A DNA stretch of 64,000 nucleotides from Oryzias latipes. Lineage: Eukaryota; Chordata; Actinopteri; Beloniformes; Adrianichthyidae. The notes beneath the pieces were generated by a model. It was not told the origin of the DNA, made no database searches, and saw only the letters and a program-made list of their open reading frames with translations. Position numbers and translations under genes: made by a program. How positions within the stretch are numbered: position 1 is the first letter of the stretch; every line of letters starts with the position of its first letter. The stretch is taken from the NCBI RefSeq assembly GCF_002234675.1, contig NC_019860.2, forward strand, positions 10,228,586 to 10,292,585, written 5' to 3'. This document shows positions 61,201-64,000 of the stretch, piece after piece.

Positions 61201-63492
61201 TTGGCAGGTAGAAACACGTTTTAATCACTTATAACAGCCCTTTTGTCATTGCAGTGATGTAAATGACAAAAAAAGTAGTATTTTATTTATTGACTCTTCC
61301 TCTTTTAGGCTCTTCTGCTAAATGAGGATCACCAAGGCTTCTGTGGAGGAACAATCCTCAGTGAACATATCATCCTTACTGCTGCCCACTGCATGAACCA
61401 AACACGTTACATGTATGTCAAACTTGGTAAGTCTGACCGGCCAATAGAGGTAACTGGCCATGAATTACAAGAGGTACATCCTTTCCACAGACATACTTTA
61501 TCTTTAAATACTTTCAACCTTTTGCTAAGTCTGAAACTTTTTAATCTAATGCAAGACAAAGAAAGTCATTTATTTTTCTACTTTAATATTCTTATCCATA
61601 AACTGATTTACAAAATACTCTTATGGTAAATTAAATACTTGATCAGATGTTCATAGTCCACTTGTTCAAGGCAAATGTAGAATAACATTTTTGTTGAATA
61701 TTTTTAATACAACATTTTATTTTATTTTAGTACAGTTGTAATAGAGATACTGTAGTTACTTTTTGTTATTGTTTTTGTGGTTCAACTTTTAACACGTTTA
61801 ATCGACTTTCAAAGCGATAAGTGTATGCGAGACTTATGAACACGAATGCCTGAAACCCGCATATACGCGCGTTTACATAGACTTTTCATTGGAAGTGGTC
61901 ACATGACCACGTGTTGTTGAGGGGCGGTGTGAACATAGCTTAGCACTCAGCCACTGAGATGTCAAAGATGAAGCAAGGATGTTTTCTTGGCTTCCACTTT
62001 TAAAGTGTCTGAACAATTTTGAAAATGTGTTATGCATATATTTGCCGTAACTGAGTCTGTGTCTACTGGAGGTTCCCTTTCAAAACAGCAGTATTGGCCT
62101 GCACAACAAATATTTTGATTGAGCCTGTTGCTGCTTAAATACACACTGTTTTTATACAAATTCCGCAATTTATCTGATTTGAATAGTCTAATTAAACATT
62201 TAAAAAAATGTAACGATCCCTAGCTCTGCTGTTTTGTCTTGTTTTTGTGTGTGTGTCCTTTTGTAAGACAGCCTTCATTCTGAATTACAAAGCAAGTGAA
62301 TACAAACGTTCTTGTTTTTGGTTTTCAGGAAAGTTTGACATGCTGAAGACGGAGAAGTTTGAAGCGACACACGCTGTAGCCACCATCATCTCTCACTCAA
62401 AATATACACCGTTAACCTACAACAATGACATTGCACTCATCAAACTGCAAAACCCAATCAAGTTCACCAAGTACATTCTGCCAGCATGCTTACCTGACCA
62501 AGAATTTGCCGAAAAGGTGAAGTACACATCAATATGTGAACACAAATATATCTTCTTGGACGTCCTCATGTTTTAATGACAGCAAGTGGGAACATCCCAA
62601 CTACCCACACGGGCTGTCTGCGGGTGAAAGATGGGCAAACCTGTACAGGTCACGCAGGTGACCCGCATGGCACATCAAGGTCATAGATTGTTCAATGAGC
62701 AAGTAGAACAAACGTTTTCATACACGTTTTTCTACGGGCATACATGTCATATAGATAAGCAAATTAGGCAATCAGAGCGTAGTTTATGTAGGCTACGGGC
62801 ACCTTACGGGCACTTGCACTCTTTGAATGCCAAGTGTGCAGGGTCCATAAGAAGCCAGTCCTCGCTTCTTACTCACGTATAGAGTGTGGCATAAGGGCAG
62901 CATCTTTCATACATCATAAGTAAGAGAAAGTAAAATTAGCCTCACAATAATACTTCATGATACACCTACCACACGCACTTAATAAATGTACGTATGTGTT
63001 ACAGTCTGCCAGACAGACACTTGCTTGAAGGCTATAAAAGTGAGGAAACTAAACTGCTTTTGCCCACAGGTACTGATGCGCCAGCCAGAGGGGCTGGTCA
63101 GCGGTTTTGGACGTCTCGGTGAAGGCCGGGCGCCATCCACCATCTTGCAGCGCCTTAGTGTCCCTTATGTTGACCGGCACGTCTGCATGGAATCCACACC
63201 GCTGGAAATCCTGCCGCAGATGTTTTGTGCTGGCTACGATAAAGAGGCAAAGGACGCCTGCCAGGGCGACAGTGGGGGCCCGCACGTAACGCGCTACCAT
63301 GACACCTACTTTGTAACAGGCGTAGTGAGCTGGGGCGAAGGCTGCGCGCGCAAAGGCAAATACGGGATCTACACCCAGGTGTCCAAGTACATCCCCTGGA
63401 TCAGAGTAGCCACCAAAAGACTGATGGACCTAAATCTAAACAGACAAAGACCAAAAAGGCATGATGGCACCATCCGGCGCCTGTTCCTGTAA
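58295..63492 (+). CDS. f10: Coagulation factor X
   Basis: Complete gene, nine coding exons: 58295-58349, 58720-58880, 58959-58983 (25 bp), 59463-59576, 60675-60806, 60927-61207, 61309-61426, 62329-62516, 63070-63492; 498 aa. Signal peptide 1-18, propeptide ending RPRR, Gla ([17 protein letters not shown]), EGF1, EGF2, a long activation peptide, and the protease after Arg241 ([18 protein letters not shown]). His283, Asp329 (YNNDIALI), Ser426 and [34 protein letters not shown] identify factor X. Four N-glycosylation sequons crowd the activation segment. The human RRKR light/heavy chain processing site has no clear counterpart ([10 protein letters not shown]). The protease is split by an extra intron after Lys358, unlike the single last exon of the two upstream genes. 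Active factor X with factor V makes thrombin. AATAAA at 63813. Confidence 0.95.
59045..59440 (-). mobile_element. MADF-exon repeat family, copy 9 (f10 intron 3)
   Basis: Inverted copy ending GGGGCGGTGTCAACGTGG. The reverse strand reads [20 protein letters not shown], then KTWSKI, and the CTTCATGATCAATTTTTGAG block marks the start codon region. It stops 22 bases before factor X exon 4. Confidence 0.65.
61835..61945 (-). mobile_element. MADF family end fragment
   Basis: GCGCGTTTACATAGACTTTT, CATTGGAAGTGGTCACATGA and GGGGCGGTGTGAACATAGC: only the terminal part, in factor X intron 7. Confidence 0.55.
62517..63069 (+). other. Extra intron within the factor X protease
   Basis: 553-base intron between Lys358 and Val359, AAG|gtgaag … ccacag|GTA, phase 0. 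It contains short CTACGGGCA words; TTCTACGGGCAT also occurs near 52660 beside a MADF copy. No element is recognised. Confidence 0.7.
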
Positions 63493-64000
63493 AATGTATC
63501 ATAATCGTTTAGATCAGTTTCCCTCTGAACCTCATCTATAGCATATTCTAAAATTTTGTATTAAAACCAGATAACATGATGAATAGTCAATGAACAGTGT
63601 TAACAATGCCTTAGAACTGTAGCCAATGGCTTTTCCAGTAAATAGCAGCTCTTAGCTGAGTACAAACCTTCAGTGGTGAAGACATTTAATTCAGTTGACC
63701 TGATGCTTGTCTGGAAAGTTACGTTCAGTATGAACAAAAGTACAGAGAAGATTAATAACATTGTGAAAATGTGTGTTTTCAGGTCTGTTTTTCCATCTCT
63801 GCGAAATCTGAAAATAAATATCCTTACAGATCAGCACTTTCATATTTTGGTTTGCAGCTATTTATTTTTTATGTGAATGAACAGTAAAATACAATGAATT
63901 AAATGAAAATGTATTTAAAGTAACTAACAGAAATAGTTTGCTATTTGGCTATAGAAAAAAACCCAACATTTTATTAAACTTTTCAGAGCCCAATATGACC
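63493..64000 (+). other. Factor X 3' region and right edge
   Basis: AT-rich 3' UTR with AATAAA at 63813-63818; nothing else recognised to the end of the window. Confidence 0.7.

Overview
The window is teleost fish chromosomal DNA. Support comes from spliced vertebrate genes with GT-AG introns, an AT-rich background, dense DNA-transposon debris (hAT, Tc1/mariner, piggyBac-like MITEs), LINE 3' ends with typical fish tails, and a tandem factor VII / factor VII-like / factor X cluster. A percomorph such as a medaka relative is plausible, but the species cannot be fixed from sequence alone.

Left part, minus strand. Exons 1 and 2 of a CD247 (CD3 zeta)-like gene lie at 17.4 kb and 1.6 kb, separated by a repeat-filled intron of about 15.7 kb; the ITAM exons must lie left of the window. 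A complete four-exon creg1 follows (21035-24572), then a complete twelve-exon setdb2 (25688-31059). CD247 next to CREG1 matches the human 1q24 neighbourhood.

Right part, plus strand. An eight-exon ADP-ribosylglycohydrolase-family gene of the crystallin J1 type (35224-39966) is followed by three vitamin-K-dependent clotting protease genes in tandem: a factor VII-like gene (40488-45772), factor VII (48430-55608) and factor X (58295-63492). All three share signal peptide, propeptide, Gla, EGF1, EGF2 and trypsin-like protease modules, with an invariant 25-bp third exon, and all keep the His/Asp/Ser triad. They would be secreted by liver; factor VII with tissue factor activates factor X, which makes thrombin. 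Sites resembling HNF4 or FOXA elements lie just upstream of the first two start codons.

Every coding exon was traced by hand with matched splice phases, so each gene reads as one open frame: setdb2 625 aa, creg1 203 aa, ADP-ribosylglycohydrolase-like 391 aa, factor VII-like 429 aa, factor VII 430 aa, factor X 498 aa.

The rest is introns and intergenic DNA dominated by repeats. The most notable is a family of about ten copies carrying a remnant of a MADF-like coding exon. There is also a TTAA-flanked MITE family, a second family with inverted GACCCACT ends, several element-in-element insertions, a 32-bp minisatellite with 128-bp higher-order periodicity, and a hAT element with a perfect 8-bp target duplication.
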